The translations under genes were made by a program, and so were the position numbers. Of a DNA stretch of 64,000 nucleotides, positions 43,531-53,344 are shown one piece after another. Location of the stretch: the NCBI GenBank assembly GCA_037783545.1, contig JBBELK010000010.1, forward strand, positions 62,001 through 126,000. The letters run 5' to 3'. The notes under the pieces are model-generated. The model saw nothing but the letters and a program-made list of their open reading frames with translations. It did no database searches and had not been told where the DNA came from. How positions within the stretch are numbered: the first letter of the stretch is position 1; the number at the start of each line of letters is the position of its first letter. This DNA is from Henricia sp. BOLD:AAB3569 (Eukaryota; Echinodermata; Asteroidea; Spinulosida; Echinasteridae).

Positions 43531-45049
43531 TTCTTGTTCAACAGAAACCTGTCAGGAAGATAATTTCAATAACAGGAAAACTTAAGTTCAAAATGTACAA
43601 TTTATTTAAATGATTTTCAATAATAATACGAAAAGTACTGCAATATCAAAACATGCTAAATACAAGTTCTCTTTTTGTGATTGGTTTGGGTCTAAATTCG
43701 TACACAATAGGAAAAAAATATGCAACTGTGTTTGATGTCCTTAGAAATTTGCAGAATGAAACTTGTTTGTGGATTCCTTTAATATAGACAACACACAACA
43801 TAGTGTACATGTATCTAAAGGAGAATGTTTGCAAATCCGCAGCAATTTCAGCCTTATGTACCGTAGATGCATCCATGCTTGCATGGTTTTTGTGTTAAGC
43901 GAATGGTAACAAAGACAAAAATGTGTGCACAGACATTTTTAAAAACCACCTTCACTTCAGTTGTTAATTTATCACAACAAATACCTCTTGCGATTTTTGC
44001 CACGAATTTCCTACGAATTGGTACGATTATCGGAGACTGCCTATAGACTCGACACAATCGTACCCAATCGTAACCAATCGTAGCTAATTCGTGACAATCG
44101 CACAAAAATAAACTCATGTGGTGTTTGTTACCTTTGCTATTAACACCGAGTACTAATCTTTAATAATATGCTAAGTCCGCTGTGTGCGGAAAACCCCAAA
44201 CAGGTCTTTTATTATGTGTGCACGTTGCTTTTGTTGTTTAAATGGTCAAGAGAAAAGACAGATATATATTGTCAGAAAAAGATCCCCTACATTTTACTTT
44301 TTGTGAACCATGTTCAAGAAATCAAATGATGAGACACCTATCTGATATAAAACAGGTTAAGTCTAAAGGCTTTCTTGTACAGTTGTAAGCAGTCAGATAA
44401 TCACAATATATCAAAAGTACAGCGAGCAGTTGCATAAATCACTGCAAGTGCTTTCTCACAAAAGTTAGACTGAAATATGTTGTCTTTAAACAGTCAGTTT
44501 CTTGAAAGTTTCTTGGTTGAAAGTTTCGTGACTTAACCGTGAATATAAGCGTAGGAGTAATCTTTTCTCGGCGAGCAAAAACCTGCTGCATACATGCAAC
44601 GGTGAAGCCAAAAGGCTCGCGACTGGGACAAATTGTAGCCCCAAAACACATGTCACCAGAGCGTAGTTGTCAAAAGTTATCCAACACAAGAAACTGTTGA
44701 TACTTGCGGGCAGGATCGGTGATGATTGCCCGTGTGCAGTGGTGGTTCAAAACACTTGCAAAACTCTCAAAACGTCGGTGCAAAAAGATGGCAAAAATCA
44801 CTTTTTCGATGTTGCTGTAGGCCTACACGTACAAAGTCCATTTCCTATTGAATGCACTGCATGCAAGACTTGTGCCTACAGTGGCCTCGGCGAAAAACAA
44901 CAACGACGTACCCGTACCCGGCGCCGAAATGTTGTGCAGGATTTGTACAGTACATGTAGTATGTAATTGGGGGCTCCTAGGCCAAAACACAAAAACGCTG
45001 ACCCAGAGTTTTCTTCAAATATTATTTTAAAAACCGGAATGTGATCGAT
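43531..45049. other. no gene recognised
   Basis: A/T-rich DNA. At about 44010-44105 words such as tcgtacccaatcgtaacc echo the ATCGTAA satellite at 36.8-38.0 kb. No exon was recognised. Confidence 0.5.
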
Positions 45050-45136
45050 GCATCAAAACTGACGTAAAAACGGGGGTTAACTCGGCTAATAAGCGCTTAG
45101 CCGAGTTAACCCCCGTTTTTACGTCAGTTTTGATGC
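45050..45136. repeat. perfect palindrome 1 (40-bp arms, 7-nt loop)
   Basis: Arm gcatcaaaactgacgtaaaa then acgggggttaactcggctaa, loop taagcgc, exact complement to 45136. It shares tgacgt, A-run, aactcggctaa and agcgct with palindrome 2 at 55758. It lies at the left edge of the virus-like block just before a + strand ORF. Confidence 0.95.
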
Positions 45137-45194
45137 CTAAAAAATGAGATATTTTTTTAAAAATAACTATAAGATTATCTTTTACATATTAAAA

Positions 45195-45392
45195 ATGATT
45201 TATGAACCAAAAACAAAGTGCTGCGTCAGGTGTCATCAAACTCAAGACATAGATCAATTTAAAATTAAGAAAAACGGTTTGAGAGTTAAAAATTGCTACG
45301 ACTGTCTAAAAATAATGGCGGCGCAGAGGGCCAAGTATAGCAGTCAGTCTTTCAAAATTGGCGCGCTGGGAATTACGCGTAAATTTTCATAA
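45195..45392 (+). CDS. small zinc-ribbon-like protein of virus-like block
   Basis: 65 residues from ATG 45195 (MIYEPKTKCCVRC); an upstream in-frame ATG at 45144 would add 17 hydrophobic residues. CCVRCHQT ... CYDC gives a CX2C-X20ish-CX2C zinc-binding pattern, and the remainder is basic. Such small zinc-binding proteins are common in midsize DNA viruses, but I cannot assign a role. It converges on the gene ending at 45424. Confidence 0.55.
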   Translation: MIYEPKTKCCVRCHQTQDIDQFKIKKNGLRVKNCYDCLKIMAAQRAKYSSQSFKIGALGITRKFS

Positions 45393-45422
45393 GCTGGCGG
45401 ACTTTCGCCGGTCTTTTTTACG
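45378..45422. terminator. hairpin between convergent genes
   Basis: gctggcgg-acttt-cgccggtc forms about 7 pairs with wobble in the 31-bp gap between convergent ORFs, followed by a T-run on the + strand. Hairpins mark transcript 3' ends in some giant viruses and virophages; use here is inference. Confidence 0.4.
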
Positions 45423-45423
45423 T

Positions 45424-46128
45424 CTATTGTGAATTTGAATTCAAAAGTTTTCCTATAAGATCCTTTTTTTCTTTAGCTAATCTTTCCGCGACTCGCTTTT
45501 CGACCTCGGTCTCGTCTACGCTTTTATTTTCTTTGGATCTATACTTTTTCTTTAGCGAGTCTGACATTTCATGAAATTTGGTCAGCTCGTTATTAATCAG
45601 AGCAAATTCTTCGTGACTAATTTTACCGTCGTTTATGGCGTGGCTGATTAAATCTTCTATAGTGTTTAGTTTAGACATTGCGAGCACTCTTATTTCGTCG
45701 TGCTTTTTAGACTTTGACTTTACTTTACGACTAAAGTACTTTAGCCCGAGAGCGCACGCCACGGTGCCCAGCGCAATACCCTCAAATATAAATCCTAAAG
45801 GCGCCGAAATGACACCGGCGATCGCTGCTATACCAACCGCCCCGCTAACGGCGGAAGTGGCTTCGGCAAATGTTTCGCCCCACGTCAATACCGCGTTCAC
45901 CTTTTTATACTTGTTATAAAGCCCCGCCCGTTTATCTCTCTCTCTAACAATCTCTTTCTTTACTCCGTCGATTTTTGATAGTCTGTAGGCGGTATTGTCT
46001 ACAATTACCTCGTCGCCAATCCGTAGAGTCTGTAATACCGCGTGTTCTACCGGCAGATTTGGATAAATGTTTAGCTCTCTGGGTTCAGGCGACCTCGCTT
46101 CCATGTTTAATTTAACTAACTTTAACAT
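45424..46128 (-). CDS. membrane protein of virus-like block, 234 residues
   Basis: Begins at ATG 46128, overlapping the previous stop (TAATG), or at ATG 46104. There are two hydrophobic segments (AVSGAVGIAAIAGVISAPLG and IFEGIALGTVACALGL) in the middle. The C-terminal half is highly charged and probably coiled-coil, with an EF-hand-like DLISHAINDGKISHEEF. Unknown family; a virion membrane or lysis-type role is only a guess. Confidence 0.6.
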   Translation of the reverse strand: MLKLVKLNMEARSPEPRELNIYPNLPVEHAVLQTLRIGDEVIVDNTAYRLSKIDGVKKEIVRERDKRAGLYNKYKKVNAVLTWGETFAEATSAVSGAVGIAAIAGVISAPLGFIFEGIALGTVACALGLKYFSRKVKSKSKKHDEIRVLAMSKLNTIEDLISHAINDGKISHEEFALINNELTKFHEMSDSLKKKYRSKENKSVDETEVEKRVAERLAKEKKDLIGKLLNSNSQ

Positions 46129-46817
46129 TAAATAATTTCATTATTTAAAACTAGTTTTAAGTGTTCGTCTACAATCAGGCATTCGTTACAATCTTTTACC
46201 TGAAATTTAAACTCGTTAATTATACCGTTATTTAAATTAACGCCGGGTTTTGCCGTATATTCCTTATCTGCCACTTGGTTATAATAATTGCGATCGACGT
46301 TGCTCAGAGGTAAGCTACCCAAAATCGTGCTCGGATTTCCGTTGTAAAAGTTTTCGTTCATAGAAATTTGTTCGCAATAGATCATTATTGCCCCTACGGT
46401 ATCTCTTATCGGGTAACTGATGTGCAGACCGTGAGCTCTCCAGCCTCTAGACAGGCCTAATATCTCTCCAATTTTATTTAATCTAATGGCGCGTTTTGGA
46501 CTTACGGAAGTGTATAATTTATGGGCGCTCGGATACCACGAAAACTGTAAACCTTCTATTTCTAGGTAATTAATTTCTCTAATTATTTCACTAACGTCGT
46601 ATATGCCGGGGTCCATGTGGTGATTCATAACGTTAGTTCTCTTCGAATTGCTTCCTACGTCGGCCCATTGAACGTTAGTTCTCTCTCTGATATTAAAAAA
46701 TCTCAGGGGCATGCTAGCGTTCAACAACTTGATCTTTTTGATACCGTCAGAGTTGTCTATGGGACTATGCAACTGAAACGTTACGTCTGATTTTTTTATT
46801 ACAAAGGTGTGATTCAT
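46128..46817 (-). CDS. paralogue family member 3, structural-protein-like
   Basis: 229 residues from ATG 46817 (MNHTFVIKK). This start is chosen because it aligns with the two neighbours and follows the shared upstream motif; a longer frame to 46874 is ignored. It shares TFQLHSPIDNS, IKLLNASMPLRFFNI, the glycine-tyrosine turn PGIYDVSEI, and a C-terminal NNGIINEFKFQVKDC with the two genes upstream. The strand-rich pattern suggests a jelly-roll or fibre-like virion protein, by analogy only. Confidence 0.65.
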   Translation of the reverse strand: MNHTFVIKKSDVTFQLHSPIDNSDGIKKIKLLNASMPLRFFNIRERTNVQWADVGSNSKRTNVMNHHMDPGIYDVSEIIREINYLEIEGLQFSWYPSAHKLYTSVSPKRAIRLNKIGEILGLSRGWRAHGLHISYPIRDTVGAIMIYCEQISMNENFYNGNPSTILGSLPLSNVDRNYYNQVADKEYTAKPGVNLNNGIINEFKFQVKDCNECLIVDEHLKLVLNNEII

Positions 46818-46855
46818 TTTATTACTAGTAATTACTATTTTAATTATCCAACTTT

Positions 46856-47584
46856 TTATTGTACATCGACGCATAAGACCAAGTCTATTTTATCGGTCGA
46901 CATCTTGCAACCTCTGCAATCTTTTATCTCAAACTCAATCTCGTTAATTACTCCATTTATCAAAGGAATTCCATCATTTTCTGTGTAATTATTGGCGACG
47001 GCTTGACCGTAATCGTGCGTGTGTAAAAAAGTTGCCGGTACCACTCTCAACAGAGTGCTATTTTCGCCGTTAAAAAAGTTGTTTTGCGTATTAATTTGTT
47101 TACAATAAACATTTACGGCTCCGGGGCTTTCGCCGATTGATGGTTTTACGATTATGGACCTTGTACTGTCGGTCGAAAATAAAACGGTTTCATCCGTTAA
47201 TCCAACTATTTTAGCAATTTTAGTGAAATATATAAAACGCAAACGCTCTATTCGTATTTTTAGATAACTGTCATCTAATATATCAAACTTTAACCACCCA
47301 AAATTGTAAGAGTTAAAAAAATCAACAAAACTGTGAATGGTATAATATCTAGGAGGCATTAAAATTGGCCTTATACTAGTGGAAATATGTTTTTGTCCAT
47401 CGCTACCGGGGGCCCAAGTCCCCCAATCGATCGTCGTGTATTTTTTAATATTGAAAAATATCCTAACGCGCACGCTGGCACTCAATAGCTTAATGATTTT
47501 ACATCTAATGGCGCAACTATTATCGATCGGCGAGCTTAGTTGGAAAGTTTGATTTCTACTCCTGATGAGAAAAGTGTGTTTCAT
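46856..47584 (-). CDS. paralogue family member 2, structural-protein-like
   Basis: 242 residues from ATG 47584 (MKHTFLIRSRNQTF). Same architecture as its neighbours: TFQLSSPIDNS, KIIKLLSASVRVRIFFNIK, PPRYYTIHSFVDFFN, and a C-terminal LINGVINEIEFEIKDC followed by a short beta-like tail. Divergence among the three is high, so duplication is old. It is preceded by aattaaaaacgta and ttaataaaATG. Confidence 0.7.
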   Translation of the reverse strand: MKHTFLIRSRNQTFQLSSPIDNSCAIRCKIIKLLSASVRVRIFFNIKKYTTIDWGTWAPGSDGQKHISTSIRPILMPPRYYTIHSFVDFFNSYNFGWLKFDILDDSYLKIRIERLRFIYFTKIAKIVGLTDETVLFSTDSTRSIIVKPSIGESPGAVNVYCKQINTQNNFFNGENSTLLRVVPATFLHTHDYGQAVANNYTENDGIPLINGVINEIEFEIKDCRGCKMSTDKIDLVLCVDVQ

Positions 47585-47605
47585 TTTATTAACGTGTATA
47601 CGTTT

Positions 47606-48340
47606 TTAATTGCTAATATCAACGCATAATATCAATTTTAAATCATCGATCATGAGTTCTTCACCGTTATAGTCTCTTAATTCAAAAGTCAACTCGTCGA
47701 TTACGCCGTTTTTCAAAGGAATCCCGATATTGTCCGTAAAGCTTTTTGCGATTTCTCTAGTATAATCTTGTTTGAACGATACGGGAGTTTGTACGAACCC
47801 CAACAAATTGCTAGGGAGTCCGTTATTAAAGTTTTTTTTAGTATTAATCTGATTACAATAAATGTTAATGAAAGTAGGGTTTTTCCCAATTAGTGGCGTT
47901 ATAGTCTTGATCCATTTACTGTTGATGGGGATATGAAAACTTGGCAACCGGCCAAGTTGGGATGGAAACAATCTAGGCCTAAGTAAATGAGTAAGTTGCT
48001 CAAAATCCATAACGTACCAGGCTTCCACTTCTATTTTTAAATCGCCATTTTTTAAAATACTGAAACTTATCCATTCTAGATTGTGAGAGTTAAACACATC
48101 AATTAAACTTTGTAATGAATAGTAGCCAGGCTTAAATATTATCTCGCTCCAAACTCGGCTTTGGCTTGCGCCGAACGCCCAGCGAGCAATTAGTTGTTCT
48201 TCAATATGATAAAACATTGTATACGACATGCTAACGTCCAAAAGCCTAATTTGTTTACCTGAGCAACCAAAACTATTGTCAATCGGCGGGTTTAAGTGGA
48301 AGGTGTGATTTTTAGTCTCGACAAGAAAGGTGTGTTTCAT
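47606..48340 (-). CDS. paralogue family member 1, structural-protein-like
   Basis: 244 residues from ATG 48340 (MKHTFLVETKNHTF). It contains NPPIDNS, IRLLDVSMSYTMFYHI, KPGYYSLQSLIDVFN and LKNGVIDELTFELRDY. The G-Y-hydrophobic turn after the second strand recalls proteins encoded near capsid genes in Polinton-like elements. The divergent promoter region 48341-48470 separates it from the + strand gene at 48471. Confidence 0.7.
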   Translation of the reverse strand: MKHTFLVETKNHTFHLNPPIDNSFGCSGKQIRLLDVSMSYTMFYHIEEQLIARWAFGASQSRVWSEIIFKPGYYSLQSLIDVFNSHNLEWISFSILKNGDLKIEVEAWYVMDFEQLTHLLRPRLFPSQLGRLPSFHIPINSKWIKTITPLIGKNPTFINIYCNQINTKKNFNNGLPSNLLGFVQTPVSFKQDYTREIAKSFTDNIGIPLKNGVIDELTFELRDYNGEELMIDDLKLILCVDISN

Positions 48341-48470
48341 TTTATTAATAACTGATACTATTTTTAATTACTAATATCGTCACATAATATCAATTTTATA
48401 CCAACAAAAAAGTGTTTTTATGATTTATAATAGTATCTAATTATATATTAAAATATGGTCGACAGGTACG
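48341..48470. promoter_or_regulatory. divergent A/T-rich promoter region
   Basis: 130 bp, about 80% A/T, between head-to-head genes. Minus-strand side: tagtaattaaaaatagtatc ... ttaataaaATG; similar words precede ATG at 47584 and 46817. Plus-strand side: ataatagtatctaattatat. Function inferred from position and repetition. Confidence 0.5.
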
Positions 48471-49633
48471 ATGGATATTATACGCGACCGTGGATTCAGG
48501 ATAAAAAAGACGAATACATCAAAAAGTTTGGCCGCAAGATCAATATACGATACAGTTCAAAAATCTACTCCGAAACCGCCACCAAAGATTGATTTTGAAA
48601 TTGATAACCTTAAAATAGTCGTAAACTCTAAGTCGTCGTTTACGTTTAAGTTTACTGATTTAACGCGAGATTATAAAATTGGCGGCTTGGATATGGTAAC
48701 TGCTAAAGTTGCCGATGAAGCTGTAAAAAGGTGGACGGGCGACCCGATGTTATTTTATCAAAATCAGTTTAATTTTGCCACGTGGTGCGCTACTACAGGA
48801 TGCGGAGTGGGTGCAGATTTATTGAATTCCGACAACGTTTACGTTGCGGCTATATTTAGGTTTCATTTATACTTTACAATCAGAAAGATACTGTATAAAA
48901 TGGTAGTTGCCATACCCGGGGAAAACAATTTCGATAAGCTAAATAATTCGATAGACAAAAGAGCTTTTTTCGACGAGTGTAATTTATTTGGAGTCGATCA
49001 AGCTCATTCTTTTGAGGAAAATAGAGAAGCGGATACAAAGGGGCTGGGGGCCGCCTATTTTAATGGTAAACCTCTCATCGGTTTTGATTATAATCCAGAA
49101 ATATTAGAAATACGCAATCGGAAGGGCGATCACGAAGATTTTTCAGACACTACTCTGATGGGCTTTGGGGAAAAAGATCTACCACCGGCCTCGGGTCAAC
49201 ACTATGCGTTTGTGATGAGTAATATTGCGCAAGATGATAAAGTTGCGGATGCGTGGCAAGATTTTAGGCCTACAAATAGCGTATTTACGAACGTGGGGGT
49301 TACAAAAATAAATGCTTCGATAAGAGCTTACGTATACGCTCTGTTAGGCGCCCAAGCCCAAACAAAAACTAGCGCATTATCGAATAGTACCGGGTTAGAC
49401 GCGCAGAAACAATTTAATAACATAGTCGAAGACTTAATAAGCGCGCCGGAAAATCTAGAAACCAGCATAAATCAGTATCAAGACTCTCTACAATACGCTA
49501 GAACGCCTTTAAACTTTGTATTAAAGCCTAGGTTGTATCTCATTCCTTCTGACATGGAGTTGAGAGTGGGAGTGCACGAGGGTTACAATAATAACATAAA
49601 GATTGCCGCCGGAAATGTACAGACTGGGGTTAA
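48471..49633 (+). pseudogene. conserved structural-type gene, interrupted by Harbinger
   Basis: 387 codons from ATG 48471 to the insertion point. The body includes FTFKFTDLTRDYKIGGLD, AVKRWTGDPMLFY and FATWCATTGCGVG, and is rich in predicted strands. I recall similar proteins encoded next to capsid-like genes in invertebrate genomes, but no function is established from the sequence. The frame runs into the Harbinger left end at 49634; the open frame continuing to 50066 is transposon sequence. The missing carboxy end lies at 55359-55482 in a compatible frame after the duplicated TAA. A leading ATG at 48455 is in another frame, so the amino end may also be altered. Confidence 0.7.
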
Positions 49634-49654
49634 TGCCTCGGTCACATTTCCACC
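49634..49654 (+). repeat. Harbinger left terminal inverted repeat
   Basis: tgcctcggtcacatttccacc follows TAA at 49631-49633. Together with the right end it gives the TWA-type duplication typical of the superfamily. Confidence 0.9.
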
Positions 49655-49966
49655 AGCGTGCCACCGATGTCCAGACATCGGTGGTTTGCACCGGCGTCCC
49701 GATGTCTGTGAAATTTTCCCACAGATCTTTTACATATCGGCGAGAGGAGAGGTGTCCGGAAGGTCCCCCAGCAGTCACCGGCCGATGGCCGGTGGGCTGC
49801 TGCTCGATTTTCAAAAAAATGGTAGCGCCATATCGTGCGCCTTCCCAACGGTCATCGGGCGGGAACCACCCGGGGATCGCCGAGTCCCCGTACGGCACCC
49901 GGCCGGCGTCATTGCAGTCATCCGGGCATCGGCCGGCACCTGGATGGACGCCGGGTGCGTTCCCTT

Positions 49967-49976
49967 CGCGTATAAA
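49967..49976 (+). promoter_or_regulatory. TATA-like box of the MADF gene
   Basis: gcgtataaaagg lies about 120 bp upstream of the ATG at 50094 within G/C-rich DNA, making it conspicuous as a core promoter. Confidence 0.5.
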
Positions 49977-50093
49977 AGGACGCCCGCCAGCGCCCGGCCG
50001 GTACCAGTTGCGACTTTTGTTCTACGAGGCCACACCACGACCTTTTTACCAATCTTTAAAAAATAGGGGCGCATTTTTTTGAAGGCTTTCACC

Positions 50094-52641
50094 ATGCCTC
50101 CCAAGGCAATTGCTGCTCCTGCAGATGGAAAGAAGAGAGGGCCTAAGAAGGGAAGCAAGAGGAAGCTGGCCAAGGAGATCCCCACCAGAACCTCTCCCAG
50201 GAAGGGCCCCCAGTCTGAGGAGGAGGAGGAGGAGGTCCACACGGCGGAGGATTCTTCCCAGGCTGCCCCCCTCCCCCCGGCTGCCCCCAGGTATGTGTAT
50301 TTGTTTTCATGGAAATTTAGCCTTGAATTTGTTACAGGAGAGGGAGTTTTACACATTTGTAGTGAAGAAATTTTCCATGAATTGCCCCTCTGGACATCTG
50401 TTTGTGTGGGTCAATTGTGTGCTTAAGACATATTTGTGAATTTTCACGGAAATATTTGTTGGGTTATAAGATGTTTTGCTTTGGTGTAAGAAAAACGTTT
50501 GGATTGTCACACTGCAATTTTTATTTCCTTGTGGGAGGTATAAAATGTTGTCCTTCGCTAAAAAAAATATTTGTTGCCTTGCACATTTAAAAATGTTCCT
50601 GTTTGACTGGGAAGCTGCTGTCCTTGGATGGTGAAATTATTTGTTGAATTTAATACTTACATCATGTGACATGTTTTTTTTGTTCCCCCGGGTCTTCCAA
50701 AGTTGCCCCTGCTGCCGCCCTTGCTGGCCCCAGCTCTTCTCAGCCAGGGGTGGAGCTGTGTGACCCCTTGGAGCGGTTCCAGGAGGACGATGAGCATGAC
50801 CGGAGATCTGTGGTCTCACAGGTGTCACAGGATGGGCTGGGCGTGGACATGGGGGTGGAGAGAAATATCGCTTCCTTCTACGAAGACCACACCATGTTCT
50901 ACGACCTGGCCCACCCAGACTACAAGAACAGAGTAAAGAGGGACGCCATCCTGAAGGAGTTCGCAGATACCATTGGTTGGACTCGTAAGTGCAAATATCT
51001 TTCATTGTTCATTGAGTAGGGTTCCCAGAAATGCTTAGATTATATTTAACTTTATGCACTTGTTGAATCTGTACACATATTGTTTTGTGAACATTTGATA
51101 GCTGGAATAAACTTTTCATCACAGGCATATTTGTAAAGTGAACTTTCAATGTTGGCTGCACATATTGTGATCATGAATATTGCATTCTAATAATTTCTCA
51201 ATGTTCTCTTCCCATTTTCCGTGTGCCGCTGAACGCGTCCACAAGCGCTTTACGTCCAACAGGACTGACCACATCAAGCTGTGGAACCTGCATAAGAAAG
51301 CGAAGTCAGGTTCGGGCAGCAAGCGCCTCGCCCCCCTCCAGCAATTCAAGTTGCAGGCCTACACCTTTCTGCAGGCCTACTACAAGCCACTACTTCACAA
51401 ACCATGGGGAGGGTAAGCATCAGCATCAAAATATCTCTCCACTCTTATTTTATGCCACTTCTTATCCTCTTACCTTTTATTTATTTAACTCATATGTCCA
51501 TGCAACGCTTTCAGCTCACCGCGGCACCGGCAGAGTCAGAGGGGGAGGGGAAGGAGGACTCCGACCCCGGTCAGTCTGTGTCGGGGGTGTCCGACACAGA
51601 GGAGGTGGAGGCGGGGGCCCAGGCTGCTTGCACCACGCCGGAGGGGGGCTCCACCACCTCGCAGACCCGGAAGGCCAAGAGGAGGCAGCGCGGAGTGGTG
51701 GAGGTGCTGGAGGACATGTTGCGGTCGGCGGACCACGAGAGGAGGGAGGCAAGCAAAAAGGTAACATGCCTATTCACTAACTGCTGTTGTCTTTGTTTGG
51801 TCTATAGTTTGTGGTATTTATGAAGTAAATTTTTTTTTAACTGTTGCATTTTTCCACACTTGTTGTTTTATTAAAAATAATGGACTTGAACTTTGTGTGT
51901 TTTTCAGATGGATGAGGCCATGTCCGCCAGCAGCCAGGCATTGGGAGAGCGGGGAGCATGGAGTCAGTGGCTCAACTCCATGCACCCCCGCATCCCAGAC
52001 TCGGAATGGCTCAACTACACACGAGAATCACACGCCCTTGTGACCCGGTATGTGGAGGGCAGCAGCAGCCCTTTCAGCAGCAGCCCTTTCAGCAGCAGCA
52101 GCCCTTTCAGCAGCAGCCCTTTCAGCAGCAGCCACTTCAGCAGCAGCCACTTCAGCAGCAGCCCTTTCGGCAGCAGCCACTTCAGCAGCAGCCCTTTCGG
52201 CAGCAGCCACTTCAGCAGCAGCACACAGCCTTTCAAGTGCCCGCGCCACTTCCCCAAGTCCAAAGGACGCACCTCAACAACCGTTCACAGGTACATGAAA
52301 AATTTGACACCTTAAATAGGCACCTATGATCCATTTCAAACTTCTTTGGGCCAGTGAAAAACACCGTGTACTTAATGTTTTTGCTTTGTTGTTTGTTGTG
52401 TCCAGCTCCAGTACCCCTCCAGGCCCCTGTCAGCCCCCGCCCCCGGCCAAGGATGGGACCAGCAGGCCCCCTTTGCCACGGGTGGCCCTTCCCCCTCCAA
52501 CCTGATCGGGCAGGCCTTCCACCAGGCCATGCGACCGTCTCTGAAGGAGGCCAACCTCACCCTCAACACCGACGCTACAACGAACGTGTACATTGTCCAG
52601 GAAGATCAGCCGGCGGCAGCCGATGACAGCAGCAGCACTTA
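50094..52641 (+). CDS. Harbinger MADF/Myb-like DNA-binding protein, multi-exon
   Basis: ATG 50094 opens a basic, A-T-hook-like exon (MPPKAIAAPADGKKRGPKKG), ending in CCCCAG|GTATGT. Exon 2 runs about 50734-50984 (acceptor ccccag, donor CTC|GTAAGT), exon 3 about 51226-51412, exon 4 about 51516-51762, exon 5 from about 51908, and the last exon about 52406-52641 (stop TAG). Exons 2-3 encode the MADF/SANT-type domain (FYDLAHPDYKNRVKRD ... VHKRFTSNRTDHIKLWN). The C-terminal half has CAG repeats at 52058-52224. This partner protein binds the transposon ends and imports the transposase in known Harbinger systems. No AG stands at the expected start of exon 3 (tgtg instead), and the Q-rich frame is shifted from the preceding exon, so this copy may be damaged. 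Confidence 0.7.
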
Positions 52642-53344
52642 GAGTCCATTTTGTCATTGTTTTTGTATTTTGTATTTTGTTGTAAAGAAATTGCACACAT
52701 AGAGTGAATTTGAATAATGTGTTGTGTTTTATGTTATTTTTAGCGAGGTGTTAAGAGAATGCCAAACAGGTTTAAAAAGAAAGATTGTGCCAAACAGATG
52801 TAAAAGCACAAAGTGTGCCCAAAGCATATATATGAGTACTTGACCCCAAAAAGGTAGAAGAAAACTCTGACAAAAAGGTGGCCTTCAAACACATCAGGTG
52901 TTACAAGAGGTTATTAGGTTTTGGTACTCAAATTTTAAATTAGACTTCAAGCCCCTGGCTGTGAACACACTCCAACTTGCTTTTTTACAAGTGTGATCAG
53001 ATCAAACTGATGTTAACACCTGACATGTTTGTTAACATTAAGTGTCAGAAAGTCTCAATGACTTTCTGACAAAGAAGCTCAGACTTTAAGGGTTTGTTCA
53101 ATAATTTGTCTTAAACTGTGAACAACAGCAACATAATTTTTAAGTTTCACTTGTGTTGTGCACATGTCACACCTTTATTTACATAACAAAATATTACATT
53201 GCAATAAATGCTGGTCAATAAATTAACACATATCCATACCCTGTGCAGTGCAGTTACATTTCATATTTTATCAAGGTCAATTCAGCTACCGGTCTATAGC
53301 GGCATCCTGCCAGGGCACACTCCCTGCTGGGCTGTTAAAGTATT
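52642..53344. other. intergenic region inside Harbinger
   Basis: A/T-rich 3' untranslated DNA between the convergent genes. Short inverted words (aagtctcaatgactt and similar) occur near 53050; no gene. Confidence 0.6.

Noticed and set aside
43246-43613. Several + and - strand ORFs rich in MGFFP/MGKKP
   Set aside because: Translation of the CCATGG simple repeat. Only the terminal zinc-finger part on the minus strand is a genuine Gag remnant.
49634-50066. Continuation of the structural-type ORF for ~144 codons past 49633
   Set aside because: This is Harbinger terminal sequence read by chance in frame. The real gene end resumes at 55359 after the duplicated TAA.
50079-50439. Long first-exon ORFs without splicing at 50290
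   Set aside because: CCCCAG|GTATGT is a strong donor and the downstream sequence loses coding character.
51898-52315. Alternative S/P-rich and A-rich ORFs over 52060-52230
   Set aside because: Products of the CAG/GCAGC trinucleotide tract in other frames. Only one frame fits the MADF gene.
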